Assembly (NCBI RefSeq): GCF_019679435.2
Contig: NZ_CP139781.1
Span: 5,080,001 to 5,144,000, forward strand
Source: Actomonas aquatica
Lineage (GTDB): Bacteria; Verrucomicrobiota; Verrucomicrobiia; Opitutales; Opitutaceae
Direction: 5' to 3'
Length of the DNA: 64,000 bases
The notes under the pieces are model-generated. The model did not search any database. It was not told the origin of the DNA and saw nothing but the letters and a program-made list of their open reading frames with translations. The position numbers and the translations under genes are program-made. Below are positions 40,701 to 46,513 of this stretch, one piece after another (the stretch's first letter is position 1; each line of letters opens with the position of its first letter).

Positions 40701-43408
40701 ACACGGCCGATGCCTACGGTTCCGGCGCGCTCACGTATCAGTGGCGCAAGGACGGCACGCCGATCGACGGCGGGACGGACTCGACCCTCGAACTCAGCGC
40801 GCTTACCGCGGCCGATGCCGGCGATTACGATGTGATCGTCACCAGCGACCTCGGCAGTGCGACCAGCCCCGCGGCGACGCTGGAAATCGTCGCGCCGCCG
40901 ACGATCACCAGTGATCCGATCGACGTGGCGGTGCCGCTCGGCGAGCCCGCCAGCTTCGCGGTGGCTTACAGCGCCAGCGGTGTGGCGACGGTGCAGTGGT
41001 TCTTCAACGACGACCCGATCGTCGGCGCGACGGGTGACACCCTGAACCTCACGGCGGTCACCCTCGATGACGCTGGCGACTATACCGCCGCAGTCACCAA
41101 CGAGGTGGGCACGACGGTCAGCGCCTCGGCCACCCTCACGGTGCAGACCGCGCCAGAGATCTCGGTGGCGCCGGTGGGCGGCACCTTCGATCCGGCCGCG
41201 ACGGTGGAACTCAGTGTCGAAGCCACCGGCAACCCGATGCCGACGTATCAGTGGTTCAAGGACGGCGAGGCGATCACCGATGCGATGGCTGCGACGCTCA
41301 CTCTCACTGGCGTGACTCGCGCCGATGCCGGCAGCTACACCGTGACCGTCACCAACGTGGTGGACGCCGTGACCAGCGGGCCTGCTGTTGTGGTGGTGAA
41401 TTACGCGCCGGGGATCACTTCGCAGCCCGTCGATGTCGACGCGGTGGAAGGGGATCGTGTTGAACTGAGTGTGATCGCCGACGGTCTGCCGGCGCCGACT
41501 TACCAATGGTTCTTCAACGGCGGTGAACTCTTTGGCCGCACCGATGCGACTCTGGTGATCGATTCCGCCAACGCCGGGCACAACGGCTTCTACACGGTCG
41601 AGGTGACGAACGCCTTTGGCAGCGACACGAGCGATCCGGCCGAGGTCGTGGTGGCCTTTGCGCCGATCGTCATCAGCCATCCGACCGATACCACGGTGAA
41701 CGCCGGCAGCACGCTGGAACTGAGCGCGCAGGTGATCGGCTTGCCGACGCCGACGCTGCAGTGGCGCTTCAACGGCACGCCGATCGACGGCGCGACCGGA
41801 TCCACGCTCACGGTGCCGAACGCGCAACCGGCGGACGCGGGCAGCTACGACGTCGTTTACCAAAACAGCCAGGGCAGTGGCACCACCAACGCCGCGCTGG
41901 TGACGGTGAACTACGCGCCTGCCATCACGACGCAGCCGACTCCGGTTACGCTCAACGCCGGACAGGGCACGAGCTTCAGTGTGGCCTTCACCGGTCACCC
42001 GACGCCGACCGTGCAATGGTTCTTCAACGGTGAAGCGATTGCCGGCGCGACGGGTCCGTCGCTGGCGCTGAGCGACCTGCAGGCGGCCGACGCCGGCGAC
42101 TATCACGCGGTGGTGACCAATGCCCGCGGCAGCGCGACGAGTGATGTCGCCACGCTCACGGTGCAGACGGCGCCGGTCATCAATGAGCAACCGATCAGCG
42201 AGACGGTGAACCGCGGTAAACCCGTGAGCTTCACCGTGGTCGCCGAAGGTCTGCCGACGCCGACGTATCAGTGGCGCAAGGACGGCGCGCCGATCTCCGG
42301 CGCGACGGCGGCGACTTACGCCATCGCCGAAGTGCAGGCGGATGACGCCGGCAGTTACGACGTGGTCGTCACCAATGCGGTCGGCAGCGTCACCAGCGCT
42401 GCGGCGACGCTCACCGTCAACGTAGGTCCGGAGATCACGACCCAGCCGCAGGACGCGGTCGTGTTGGTGGGCGACGATGTCACGCTGAGCGTGAGTGCGA
42501 CCGGCGGCGATCCTTTGACGTATCAGTGGCGCAAGGACGGCACGCCAATCCCGGGCGCGACGAGTTCCACGTTCGAGTTGTTCGCGGTGACCGAGGACGA
42601 CCTCGGCGACTACGATGTGGTGGTGACCGATCCGGTTGACTCCGTGACGTCGAATGTCGCTCTGGTGGTCGTGGCCGAAGTCGTGGCGACGCACAGTGTG
42701 CGCGAAGGCGCCTACGTCCCGGGCGGCACGATCACGATCGATGTGGTGGTGGAATACAGCGCGGCGGTGACGAGTCTGCAGATGCCGGTGTTGCTGCCGG
42801 CGGAAGTGGGCGGCGAAGCCTGGAGTTACGTGAGTGGCTCGGGGGCACAGTTCTTCCCGGGTGGTGAAGCCAGCCTGTTTGCATCCTGGTCGGGCGGTGG
42901 CCTGCCGCAGAGCGCGTTCGACTTCAGCTACACGCTCAACGTGCCCAGCGCGGCGGCGGGAGACTACGAGTTGACCGCTTGGTTCAACATCGGGGTCGCG
43001 GGTGAGACCTTGCAGGACATGGTCACGCCGGATCCGCTCATGCTGACGAAAATGCCGGCGACGCATTCCGCCGACAGCGATGCGAACTTCGAGCTCAGTC
43101 TCAGCGAGCTGCTGCGGGTGATCGAACTCTACAACACGCGTCTCGGCACGGCTCGCACGGGTCGTTACGTGCCGGCCGAGGGCACGGAGGACGGGTTCGC
43201 CAGTGACCCGACGACGGCCGCCGGCACGCCGCCGGCGTTCACGACCTTCCACTCGGCCGACAGCAACCGCGACGGTGAGTTAAGCCTCAGTGAACTGCTG
43301 CGCGTGATTGAGCTCTACAACACGCGCGATGGCACCACGCGCACCGGTCGCTATCACGTCTCTCCGGGCACGGAGGACGGGTTTGCGGCCGGGCCGGGGG
43401 CCAACTGA
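28778..43408 (+). CDS. Giant secreted delta-60 propeller/Ig-like protein with EF-hand C-terminus
   Basis: 4,876 residues from GTG 28778; GTG 28832 would give a neater signal peptide (TTFKLFAGLALLLGLLAG). Delta-60 repeats follow (consensus-like QSDGKVVVGGSFT...LARLNADGSLDTSF, about 50 residues). Counting by eye gives 21 in about 40-1145, then six blocks of 7 at about 1320-1675, 1780-2135, 2224-2578, 2668-3038, 3128-3500 and 3593-3955, total 63. Single Ig-like domains (YQWYRDG, DAGSYTL) separate blocks, two after the first; eight tandem Ig domains fill about 3956-4635. A beta-rich domain (about 4635-4760, VPGGTITIDVVVEYS) precedes two EF-hand/dockerin-like repeats with DSDANFELSLSE and DSNRDGELSLSE. 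Probably a surface or extracellular binding protein; T2SS export is inference. No PEP-CTERM motif. Confidence 0.9.
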   Translation: MSTHLAAFVGRGALRRGRVTTFKLFAGLALLLGLLAGRATAVDLDLAFDADVRKFGSGRAVAVQDDGKVLIGGQFSSINGFAQAGVTRLNADGSRDTDFDVGSTLNGTVTAIVVQPDGKILIGGSFTEFAAGTHNRILRLNADGSLDTSFNAGSGFNGSVLAMVRQDDGKVIVGGGFTTYNGTSQARIVRLNTDGSIDTGFNPGSGANDSVWDLALQSDGKVVVTGSFTAINGTTRNRIARLNSNGSLDTGISFGTGANWGIYAVVIDNDGGFVVGGGFSTLNDTTRRSLGRFTASGALDTEFDPSNGLNGFVADLQLDSAGRVVVAGAFTGVYGDWGSSLPGLLRLQGGAVDEGFSVGYEELILTRSSYVTAIQIAPGDRVVAAGHFYDADSGSAGYVRLASSGALDTTFTRSRGLEVAPAVRTLVQSSQGRYYVGGDFDWIGGAARQNIARFTADAAIDTSFNPSTYYAAMDFDGLVTAIVERSDGQVWAFGTFSHVANSAGSTTSWEYAGAVRFAPYGDIQSSYDGSISVEGGYVGHATTDSTGRLILAGNFTGINGTARAGVARVSETGVLDTTFAPGSGPADGSISGVDVLSNDDVLVSGSFTNFSGAGEAYLVRLSATNGAVDTTFAGNTVFNGIVNSVAVLANDQIVVGGNFTSSGGYTVNGIDRLNTDGTSDPNFLPGAGAAGTYPYVYAARPDSSGRIVVAGTYTSLRGEARPGGLGRMTANGPLDPLFDDTSLDGGYASDSLTLPDGKILVRGSFTGINGEPRVALARFHGGWVLRGGLDSAFDGAQLATNTVRGVLPATDGGYWIFGDFTTIAGQTRNRIAKLDRFGLLDPSFAPVNGFNGNVNGARLLADGGMLVWGQFSSYEGAVSYGVAKLTATGARDESFTPPVLNGAAFTVAPYGADQWLVGGNFSNAGGTAAGGLVRLNADGSRDTSLVVPSGTAGTVQALAVSDAGAIYVGGSFTQFAGQPAAGLVRLSSTGAIDETFAPGEGSAVWALHLDADGGIWVGGDFASWDGTGPRGLVRLLADGSMDTDFMGGLGSGIYSGVRVLSALPDGRVFVGGRFTALGGGERRGLARVYPSGTIDPYFDIGEGFNNEVMALTPLADGRLAVGGSFTQVRGEARNRVAVIYAGDDAPPFIADDAVITREIDPGEDLTLSYALIEGMSYQWYRDGVRLPEEVGHELVITDAGLEDIGLYTVRFSNGAGEYVNAGTQVIVRLAPAVSSAPVNTAVGYGANATFAVGVVGPGPFTYAWYRDGELIAGADESTLTVGDVGDGDFGASFYAVVTNAYGSITTGAVSLDFDSTAVPGALREVYSDVLPQNQYARVALRTPDGSTYLGGSGFLIRLRPDGSVDDSFSTNFTSLTVEQIALQSDGKLVVGGYLWPAGGSPQDLVRLLPSGAVDPTFESPRFNGVSDINALLLQTDGKIIVAGRFFSIGGVDRQHVARFNTDGSLDEGFGPSDDTDGPSDEIASAQLDGDKLIVAGTFATWGGTTVNHLARLNANGSLDTSFGGGLRANDDIAEIIPAPGGTWLIRGVFTTYGGVARPKIARLLNSGALDTTFSPGSGPESTSSFSTGSISGMAVESNGSIVVVGGFSSFNGWPAQNSVRLTSTGAIDTEWATPIGTFSFTNLLQLSDGTLLAGGTFDLDFDSTTDYARSVRILSGVYPPQAPAITWQTEGYANAVDAGSVRVLTALASGPGELQFQWYRDGQPVIDSTLVTGATTGRLSLRSLLPTDAGSYVLRVTSAENGFVESAPITIDVGAVPTGLGSADPTWSVDTAAFDPHAFTYGPDGSIYYVSGRSGSGYQVNKLNADGITVPLSEFNPGVSANNVIQAVALQSDGKVVIGGNFVTLDGTDRPYLARLNADGSLDTSFQSTVDGAVRSLRVLPDNRILVGGSFNTISGTSRRGLARLNANGSYDASFGDYHNLNSVLQVELSNDGSRIFAMGTNSTAGRMELVRLESNGTLSPGFNTIYTPFNQLNSFAQDASGRIYVGGYFTSVSDVTVRGLARLSATGVVDTSFGPVNSAGPGGTVTGILAAPDGFLYVAGTFGTWDGFALGGLVRLDANGQLDLAFPADGLQRVRSVSEARLDWTDTGKLLLAGDYSYAPKRGFVRFNVDGGPTGALQVIDASGDRAVVEGVDVALYARVVGGGPITYQWSLNGVDLVGAIGPQLLLDNPTQDQAGVYTLTATNGLGSVTADMTVGFLGADPLSPIPGIAMNTGIGGNAAGVTKLSDGSRIVYGSFSSFEGVTLRGIAKLRPDGSLDSSFNNNLPFSTTSANNVYQIIEEPSGTLLVLGRYLYLPDNSRLLVVRLNANGTLAQTLVQDGDLGNFRQAYAIARLADGGILLAGFFAEFKGTAVSNLIKLHANGTLDTSFLPGGVVSTANNIFEDASGRFYVTGTFTSIGGQTVPRTLMIRLNANGTWDESFAVTELAYSPTRVVFGPQGELYASGNQVLATIDGEGQRLVRLSADGALDRSFKTEFSSIYTFAMDPLDRLVVVGQLPVATPNTRLARLLNNGSIDRSVVMTGSATYLERDGDNLLILTSGNVNNVYVRGISLLNAGGAEPFALVETPQGGNYIPGNAVTLGVGVRGADQATYQWYHDGEVIAGATDPALFIPSFAPSDAGAYTLDITVDGETSTTDPVDLTVRSNAGRAGEIDLTWGVGGSAYSLGGVGEDAAGNLYAFNYSPASGIGARVLVAWDELGQERTDFTLDARFTSGTVRGLYGLPDGKLLVFGQSLRIDTTNTAIVRLLADGTIDSTFDYTRFTSHNIMRVTPMEDGRLFLLGSGLAGINANFAIVDTDGTLDGTMNPMTGVSVSDAAPAGDGKWWVRGNYLLPDSNNTRVYVWRINADGSFDSSYAGLRARYSESIQSIAAAPDGAVYVLSYHYPSGLPNVYTVRKLLPDGTFDASFNTNRFEGTSATAQVPIGGMASDSQGRLVLTGNFRSYDGVARNRVLRLLPDGSADPSFVSVGTDAPTASSSYPNFLFIAETAERILVFQQTLSGFGNVTDRSGLYALHNGEIDPAATPELTASAAAVAAYAYEPVSLGLPVYAPADATVQWFKDGSPIAGAVSWGLSWWAVPTEAAGAYHATITTAGGSLTTPSVSLSVERPVYSGALSSNNAGATVDSRIELTETLPDGRVFVVARHGAFVDGAGPYQLFFLNPDGTLDHGLPTTLNNTQENRYVYAVEIDDNGRIYLGGLFTTVNGQSRANLVRLLPDGSIDSSFAIGTGPNSAVRGLAFDGDGKLLAAGQFSQWNGQTSHSGTSNSLRYLVRLNSDGSLDPTLAMGTGFNNYLFDVAVDAEGGILVGGYQNLFNGFTSRYLSRLTADGSIDALFSPVINNVVQRIRIEPETDRIGIQGTFTSVDSTASRGFAWLNADGTLNQAFNIPVSPSSLDVAADGSVYYTSGYYPYRMRPDGTADSAFSAGNNTRGYFEGENNSQVTLRGIAATGNQVLVFGDFVEAGEIERVALAWLEATDGAEAQPLSWVSAPTNISTVPGGRAVWTSQVSSTGGGTVTYTWTKDGLPGQVLSTGSSLSVNNVTAADAGTYRLVVDNGLATLTAVVQLSVGDAIGSGPGSPRIDFFSEQAATNDRSVLRLLDGSLLLVGGTSIRRVDAYGATVPGYTPLIADNQIVGAEQGPDGALYVWGSFETIGGHATAGLARFTANGTVDTGFVSPFTGLGVPGINAVAPLAAAGDGLYIVWSGNLELDVAGTPTLGLARLLGNGDVDTSFNPNGGVEGTVQSMLVQPDGRPVIVGNFTAIGAASRSGVARLNADGSLDTSFNNIAVSNVQRIHRLPDGRFLIGGSFTTVDGLGRPRLARLDANGFVDQSFGPLGFDFNNVYAFAVRPDGRIVVAGYLGSGAAITTQIAQFLPDGSLDTTFDSSFTYQRTTGSYNQASITDLEVLANGDIAVMGNLILISNEVSRTGLARIHGTPLAPGFFGAPRGPRSAGAEGSVTYTADAYGSGALTYQWRKDGTPIDGGTDSTLELSALTAADAGDYDVIVTSDLGSATSPAATLEIVAPPTITSDPIDVAVPLGEPASFAVAYSASGVATVQWFFNDDPIVGATGDTLNLTAVTLDDAGDYTAAVTNEVGTTVSASATLTVQTAPEISVAPVGGTFDPAATVELSVEATGNPMPTYQWFKDGEAITDAMAATLTLTGVTRADAGSYTVTVTNVVDAVTSGPAVVVVNYAPGITSQPVDVDAVEGDRVELSVIADGLPAPTYQWFFNGGELFGRTDATLVIDSANAGHNGFYTVEVTNAFGSDTSDPAEVVVAFAPIVISHPTDTTVNAGSTLELSAQVIGLPTPTLQWRFNGTPIDGATGSTLTVPNAQPADAGSYDVVYQNSQGSGTTNAALVTVNYAPAITTQPTPVTLNAGQGTSFSVAFTGHPTPTVQWFFNGEAIAGATGPSLALSDLQAADAGDYHAVVTNARGSATSDVATLTVQTAPVINEQPISETVNRGKPVSFTVVAEGLPTPTYQWRKDGAPISGATAATYAIAEVQADDAGSYDVVVTNAVGSVTSAAATLTVNVGPEITTQPQDAVVLVGDDVTLSVSATGGDPLTYQWRKDGTPIPGATSSTFELFAVTEDDLGDYDVVVTDPVDSVTSNVALVVVAEVVATHSVREGAYVPGGTITIDVVVEYSAAVTSLQMPVLLPAEVGGEAWSYVSGSGAQFFPGGEASLFASWSGGGLPQSAFDFSYTLNVPSAAAGDYELTAWFNIGVAGETLQDMVTPDPLMLTKMPATHSADSDANFELSLSELLRVIELYNTRLGTARTGRYVPAEGTEDGFASDPTTAAGTPPAFTTFHSADSNRDGELSLSELLRVIELYNTRDGTTRTGRYHVSPGTEDGFAAGPGAN

Positions 43409-43420
43409 ATGGCACCTTCC

Positions 43421-43468
43421 GCGGGCCACCTTGTCGCTGCGCTCCAAGGCAGCTACGAGGTGGCCCGC
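43421..43468. repeat. Hairpin just after the giant gene
   Basis: Arms GCGGGCCACCTTGT (43421-43434) and ACGAGGTGGCCCGC (43455-43468) pair with one mismatch around a 20-base centre that contains CTAC, making a GTAG foot on the minus strand. It starts 13 bases after the giant gene's stop. There is no T-run, so it is a REP-like element or mRNA-end structure rather than a classic terminator. Confidence 0.55.
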
Positions 43469-43549
43469 CGGGGCGACGGCGTTGCCGGGAATAGTTTCTG
43501 AAAACCAGTCCTCGGTTTGCGGGTCGGTGCAGGGTGTCTATTCTGCATC

Positions 43550-44923
43550 ATGTCCACGACTCAGGAAAACCAGCTTCCTCATATTGTCGTGCTCGGGGCC
43601 GGCTTCGGCGGCCTGAGCTTCGCGCGGTCATTCCCGACCACCAAGGCGCGAATCACGGTCGTGGACCGGCAAAACCACCACCTTTTCCAGCCCTTGCTCT
43701 ACCAAGTGGCGACCGCCGGTTTGGCGGCGCCCGACATCGCGCAACCCATTCGCACGATCCTGCGCGATAAACCCAACCTTGAGGTCCTGATGGCCGAGGT
43801 GACGGCGGTGGACGCCGAGAACCATCGTGTGGTGCTCGATGGCGGTGAGTTGCACTACGACTACCTCGTGGTAGCACTTGGGGGAAAGACCTCCTACTTC
43901 GGCAAGGACGAGTGGGCGGAGTATGCGCCGGGGCTTAAGTCGCTCGACGATGCCATGCGTTTGCGCCGCAACCTGCTGCTGGCCTACGAACGGGCCGAGC
44001 GCGAATCCGATCCGGAGAAACGCCAGGTGCTTATGACGACGGTCGTGGTGGGCGGCGGTCCAACAGGAGTGGAATTGGCGGGCTCGTTTGCCGATTTGGC
44101 CCAGACGGTCCTGTATCGAGATTTTGACCACATCGACCCGCGTGAGGCCCGTATCATTCTGGTGGATGGCGGCGATCGACTGCTAGGCAATTTTCCGCCG
44201 GAGCTTTCGGCCCATGCCGAAAAAACGCTGCGCGTTCGTGGCGTGGAGATTTACACCGGCACCCGGGTGACTGACGTGCGCGCTGGCGAAGTCGACTTTG
44301 GCGATCAGACCGTGCAGGCCGGCAACATCGTGTGGGCCGCCGGGGTGGGTGCGAGTCCGGTGACGGAGTCGCTCGGCGCCGAGCGAGATCGGGCGGGCCG
44401 CATCCTGGTGGAACCCGATTTCAGTGTGCCGGGACATCCGGAGATTTTTGCCATTGGTGACTTGGTTTCGCTTACCGACACCAAGGGCGTGAAGGTTCCG
44501 GGCGTGGCGCAGGGCGCGATGCAGGCGGGTGAACACGTGGCGAAAGCAATCGAAGGCGATTTGGATTTGAAGACCCTGCGTGAGCCCGGACTGCGACCGG
44601 CGTTCGCGTATTGGGATAAAGGTGACATGGCGACGATCGGGCGTTCGGCGGCCGTGGCGCGCATCGGCAAACTCAAGCTGCGCGGCTGGTTCGCGTGGGT
44701 GGCGTGGCTGGCGCTGCACTTGGCCTTCCTCGTCGGTCTGCGCAATCGCATCTCGGTGTTGATCCAATGGATCTATGCTTACTGCACCTACAAGCGCGGC
44801 GCGCGTATCATCATGGGCATGACACGGCTTGGCCCGCCCGGGCGGCAGTTGGACAAACCGCACCGCGAGACCGTGCCGGCGGCCGGGCGTGACCCGGAGC
44901 CGGTGGGAGCGGGCTCGCGCTGA
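43550..44923 (+). CDS. ndh: Type II NADH dehydrogenase (NDH-2)
   Basis: 457 residues from MSTTQENQLPHIVVLGAGFGGLSFA; the frame is open 33 bases upstream, but this ATG fits the FAD-binding start. The first Rossmann motif is GAGFGGL, then NHHLFQPLLYQVATAGLAAPDIAQPIR, typical of NDH-2. The second dinucleotide motif is TTVVVGGGPTGVELAGSFADL. The flavin-contacting segment HPEIFAIGDLVSL and GVAQGAMQAGEHVAKAI follow. The C-terminal part (LKLRGWFAWVAWLALHLAFLVGLRNRI) is the membrane-anchoring region. It oxidises NADH and reduces quinone without pumping protons, at the inner membrane. It is alone on this strand here. Confidence 0.92.
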   Translation: MSTTQENQLPHIVVLGAGFGGLSFARSFPTTKARITVVDRQNHHLFQPLLYQVATAGLAAPDIAQPIRTILRDKPNLEVLMAEVTAVDAENHRVVLDGGELHYDYLVVALGGKTSYFGKDEWAEYAPGLKSLDDAMRLRRNLLLAYERAERESDPEKRQVLMTTVVVGGGPTGVELAGSFADLAQTVLYRDFDHIDPREARIILVDGGDRLLGNFPPELSAHAEKTLRVRGVEIYTGTRVTDVRAGEVDFGDQTVQAGNIVWAAGVGASPVTESLGAERDRAGRILVEPDFSVPGHPEIFAIGDLVSLTDTKGVKVPGVAQGAMQAGEHVAKAIEGDLDLKTLREPGLRPAFAYWDKGDMATIGRSAAVARIGKLKLRGWFAWVAWLALHLAFLVGLRNRISVLIQWIYAYCTYKRGARIIMGMTRLGPPGRQLDKPHRETVPAAGRDPEPVGAGSR

Positions 44924-44972
44924 GGTGGTGCGGCGGTTCGACGCGTTCTTAGACGGTGCCATCCGGCGCAGC

Positions 44973-45036
44973 GCGACCAAGGTCGCGGCCTACAGTGCGG
45001 TAGCGAACGCGAAATGTAGGCTGCGAGTTTACTCGC
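44973..45036. repeat. Inverted pair of REP-like units (BIME-like)
   Basis: Unit one (44973-44993) is GCGACCAAGGTCGCGG then CCTAC. Unit two (45016-45036) is GTAGGCTGCGAGTTTACTC then GC. They face each other, each with a GTAG foot. They occupy the gap 44924-45075 between the convergent NDH-2 and cupin genes. Confidence 0.65.
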
Positions 45037-45075
45037 GTTGCGTTGCCTCTCCGCTCGACGCCTGGAGGAAGGTGC

Positions 45076-45453
45076 TTACAGCGGCCGGAGTTGGTCGGCG
45101 ATGCTCTTGGTTTGGGCGGTGGCGTTGTCGCCGGTTTGTTGTGTGCTCTTTTTTTCGATGAGCAGCACGCTGCACTCTTCGGCGGCGACGGGGTTGTGCA
45201 GCACGCCGCGCGGCACGATGCACATCTCGCCCGGGCCGAGGTCGACGCTGTGGTCTTCGAACTCGATCTTCAACCGGCCGTCGATGACGAGGAACAGTTC
45301 ATCTTCGTCGTCGTGTTTATGCCAGGTGAAGGAGCCTTTGAGTTTGGCGACCTTGGCGTAGTGGTCGTCGAGTTCACCGATCACGCGCGGCGACCAGTGG
45401 GCGTCGAGTTTGGCGACTTTGGCGCGCAGGTTGATGGCTTGGGCGGCGCTCAT
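45076..45453 (-). CDS. Single-domain cupin protein
   Basis: 125 residues from MSAAQAINLRAKVAKLDAHW. It is a conserved cupin barrel: FTWHKHDDEDELFLVIDGRLKIEF has the motif-1 H-x-H-x(5)-E pattern, and LGPGEMCIVPRGVLHNPVA is motif 2 with the second His. The metal ligands His, His, Glu and His are all present. The C-terminal tail (TQQTGDNATAQTKSIAD) is disordered-looking. Its ATG overlaps the stop of the upstream DJ-1-like gene (ATGA), so the two are likely an operon. Substrate unknown; such cupins often act on small metabolites. Confidence 0.82.
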   Translation of the reverse strand: MSAAQAINLRAKVAKLDAHWSPRVIGELDDHYAKVAKLKGSFTWHKHDDEDELFLVIDGRLKIEFEDHSVDLGPGEMCIVPRGVLHNPVAAEECSVLLIEKKSTQQTGDNATAQTKSIADQLRPL

Positions 45454-46043
45454 GAGGTGGAATTGGGCCAGGGGTATTCCATGTAGATGGCGGTGCGGCG
45501 GGCGGTGTCTTCGCCGTGGAGGCGGGCGACGAGGTGGAGCGAGGCGTCGATGCCCGCGCTGATGCCGGCGGCGGTGATGATCTTGCCGTTGTCGTGGAAG
45601 CGCTGCGCCGGGTCGACGGTCGCGTTGGGGGCGAGGTCGGTGAGCAAGTCGAGCGTCGAGTGGTGCGTGGTGACGGTGAGGCCGTCGAGGAGGTTGGCGC
45701 GGGCGAGCAGGAGGGCGCCGGTGCAGACCGAGAGGATGATCTCGGTGTGGTGGCGGGCGCGGTGCCGGATCCATTCGATGGTGGACTCCTGATGCAGGAG
45801 TTGGCGGGTGCCGGCGCCGCCGGGGATGATGAGCACATCGGTCGGGGGCACCGACTCGAGGGTGTGGTCGGGGATGACTTTGAGGCCGTTGCGGGCACGA
45901 ATGGTGCCCGCGGTCACGCCGACGGTGTGGACTTTGAAGAGGGCGTCTTGGTTGAGCTCGCGGGTGACGCTGAAGACTTCAAACGGACCGGCGAAGTCGA
46001 GCACCTCGACATCATCAAATAGCAGCAGAGCGATGGAACGCAT
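45450..46043 (-). CDS. DJ-1/PfpI-family protein (isonitrile hydratase-like)
   Basis: 197 residues. MRSIALLLFDDVEVLDFAGPFEVFSV is the typical start of AraC-amidase/isonitrile-hydratase-like DJ-1 proteins. The nucleophile elbow is IILSVCTGALLLARANLLDG, with the reactive Cys. TTHHSTLDLL and KIITAAGISAGIDASLHLVARL follow. There is no AraC DNA-binding domain, so it is the stand-alone enzyme type. Isonitrile hydratase activity is possible but many relatives differ. It is translationally coupled to the cupin gene. Confidence 0.85.
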   Translation of the reverse strand: MRSIALLLFDDVEVLDFAGPFEVFSVTRELNQDALFKVHTVGVTAGTIRARNGLKVIPDHTLESVPPTDVLIIPGGAGTRQLLHQESTIEWIRHRARHHTEIILSVCTGALLLARANLLDGLTVTTHHSTLDLLTDLAPNATVDPAQRFHDNGKIITAAGISAGIDASLHLVARLHGEDTARRTAIYMEYPWPNSTS

Positions 46044-46107
46044 GCGGGCGGAGCATGCGGAAAGCGAGCGACGCGGAAACGCTGAAAATCGGGTGAAGCG
46101 AATCGCC

Positions 46108-46479
46108 TCAGCGGTCCTTGAGGAGGCGCTTTACTTCGGCCAGGAGGTCGCTGAGGGGGGCGGTTTTGCTGATGTAGGTGGAGATCTTGTTGGAGAGGGT
46201 TTCGTTCACCGTCTGACTGTCGAAAAGGATACCGGTGAGCAGGATGACGGGGGCATCGGGCACGAGTTCGGCCATCTTTTCGACCAGTTCGAGTCCGTCG
46301 GATTCCTCGAGCTGGAGGTCGGTGATGATGAGGTCGGGCGGATCGGAGCGCGCGATGTTGAGGGCTTCGTGAGGGGTGCCGACGCCGGTAAAGCGATAGC
46401 CATGGGCTTCGAGCAACTCGCCGAGGAGCTCGCGAATGATGTCTTCGTCGTCGATGGAGAGGATGTGGTGGGCTTGCAC
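46108..46479 (-). CDS. Single-domain response regulator
   Basis: 123 residues, receiver domain only, starting at GTG (QAHHILSIDDEDIIRELLGELL). The acidic pair is SIDDED, the phospho-acceptor Asp is in LIITDLQLEESDG, the conserved Thr is in VILLTGILFD and the Lys in YISKTAPLSDLL. There is no output domain, so it acts through protein contacts or phosphorelay. It lies 34 bases after the CHASE3-PAS protein gene on the same strand, so the pair is probably one operon and one signalling unit. The start follows a pyrimidine-rich tract. Confidence 0.88.
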   Translation of the reverse strand: MQAHHILSIDDEDIIRELLGELLEAHGYRFTGVGTPHEALNIARSDPPDLIITDLQLEESDGLELVEKMAELVPDAPVILLTGILFDSQTVNETLSNKISTYISKTAPLSDLLAEVKRLLKDR

Positions 46480-46513
46480 GGGTAGGAGGAGGAAAGGGTG
46501 AGGAAGGGCGGAT

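Noticed and set aside
39557-43252. Very long open frame on the minus strand opposite the giant gene
   Set aside because: It is rich in Arg/His/Gly and mirrors the codon bias of the plus-strand repeats. The plus frame shows delta-60 and Ig signatures throughout, so this is a shadow.
28778-43408. CRISPR or DNA tandem repeat array
   Set aside because: Repetition is at the protein level with about 150-base periods and diverged DNA; no short identical repeats with unique spacers were found anywhere in the window.
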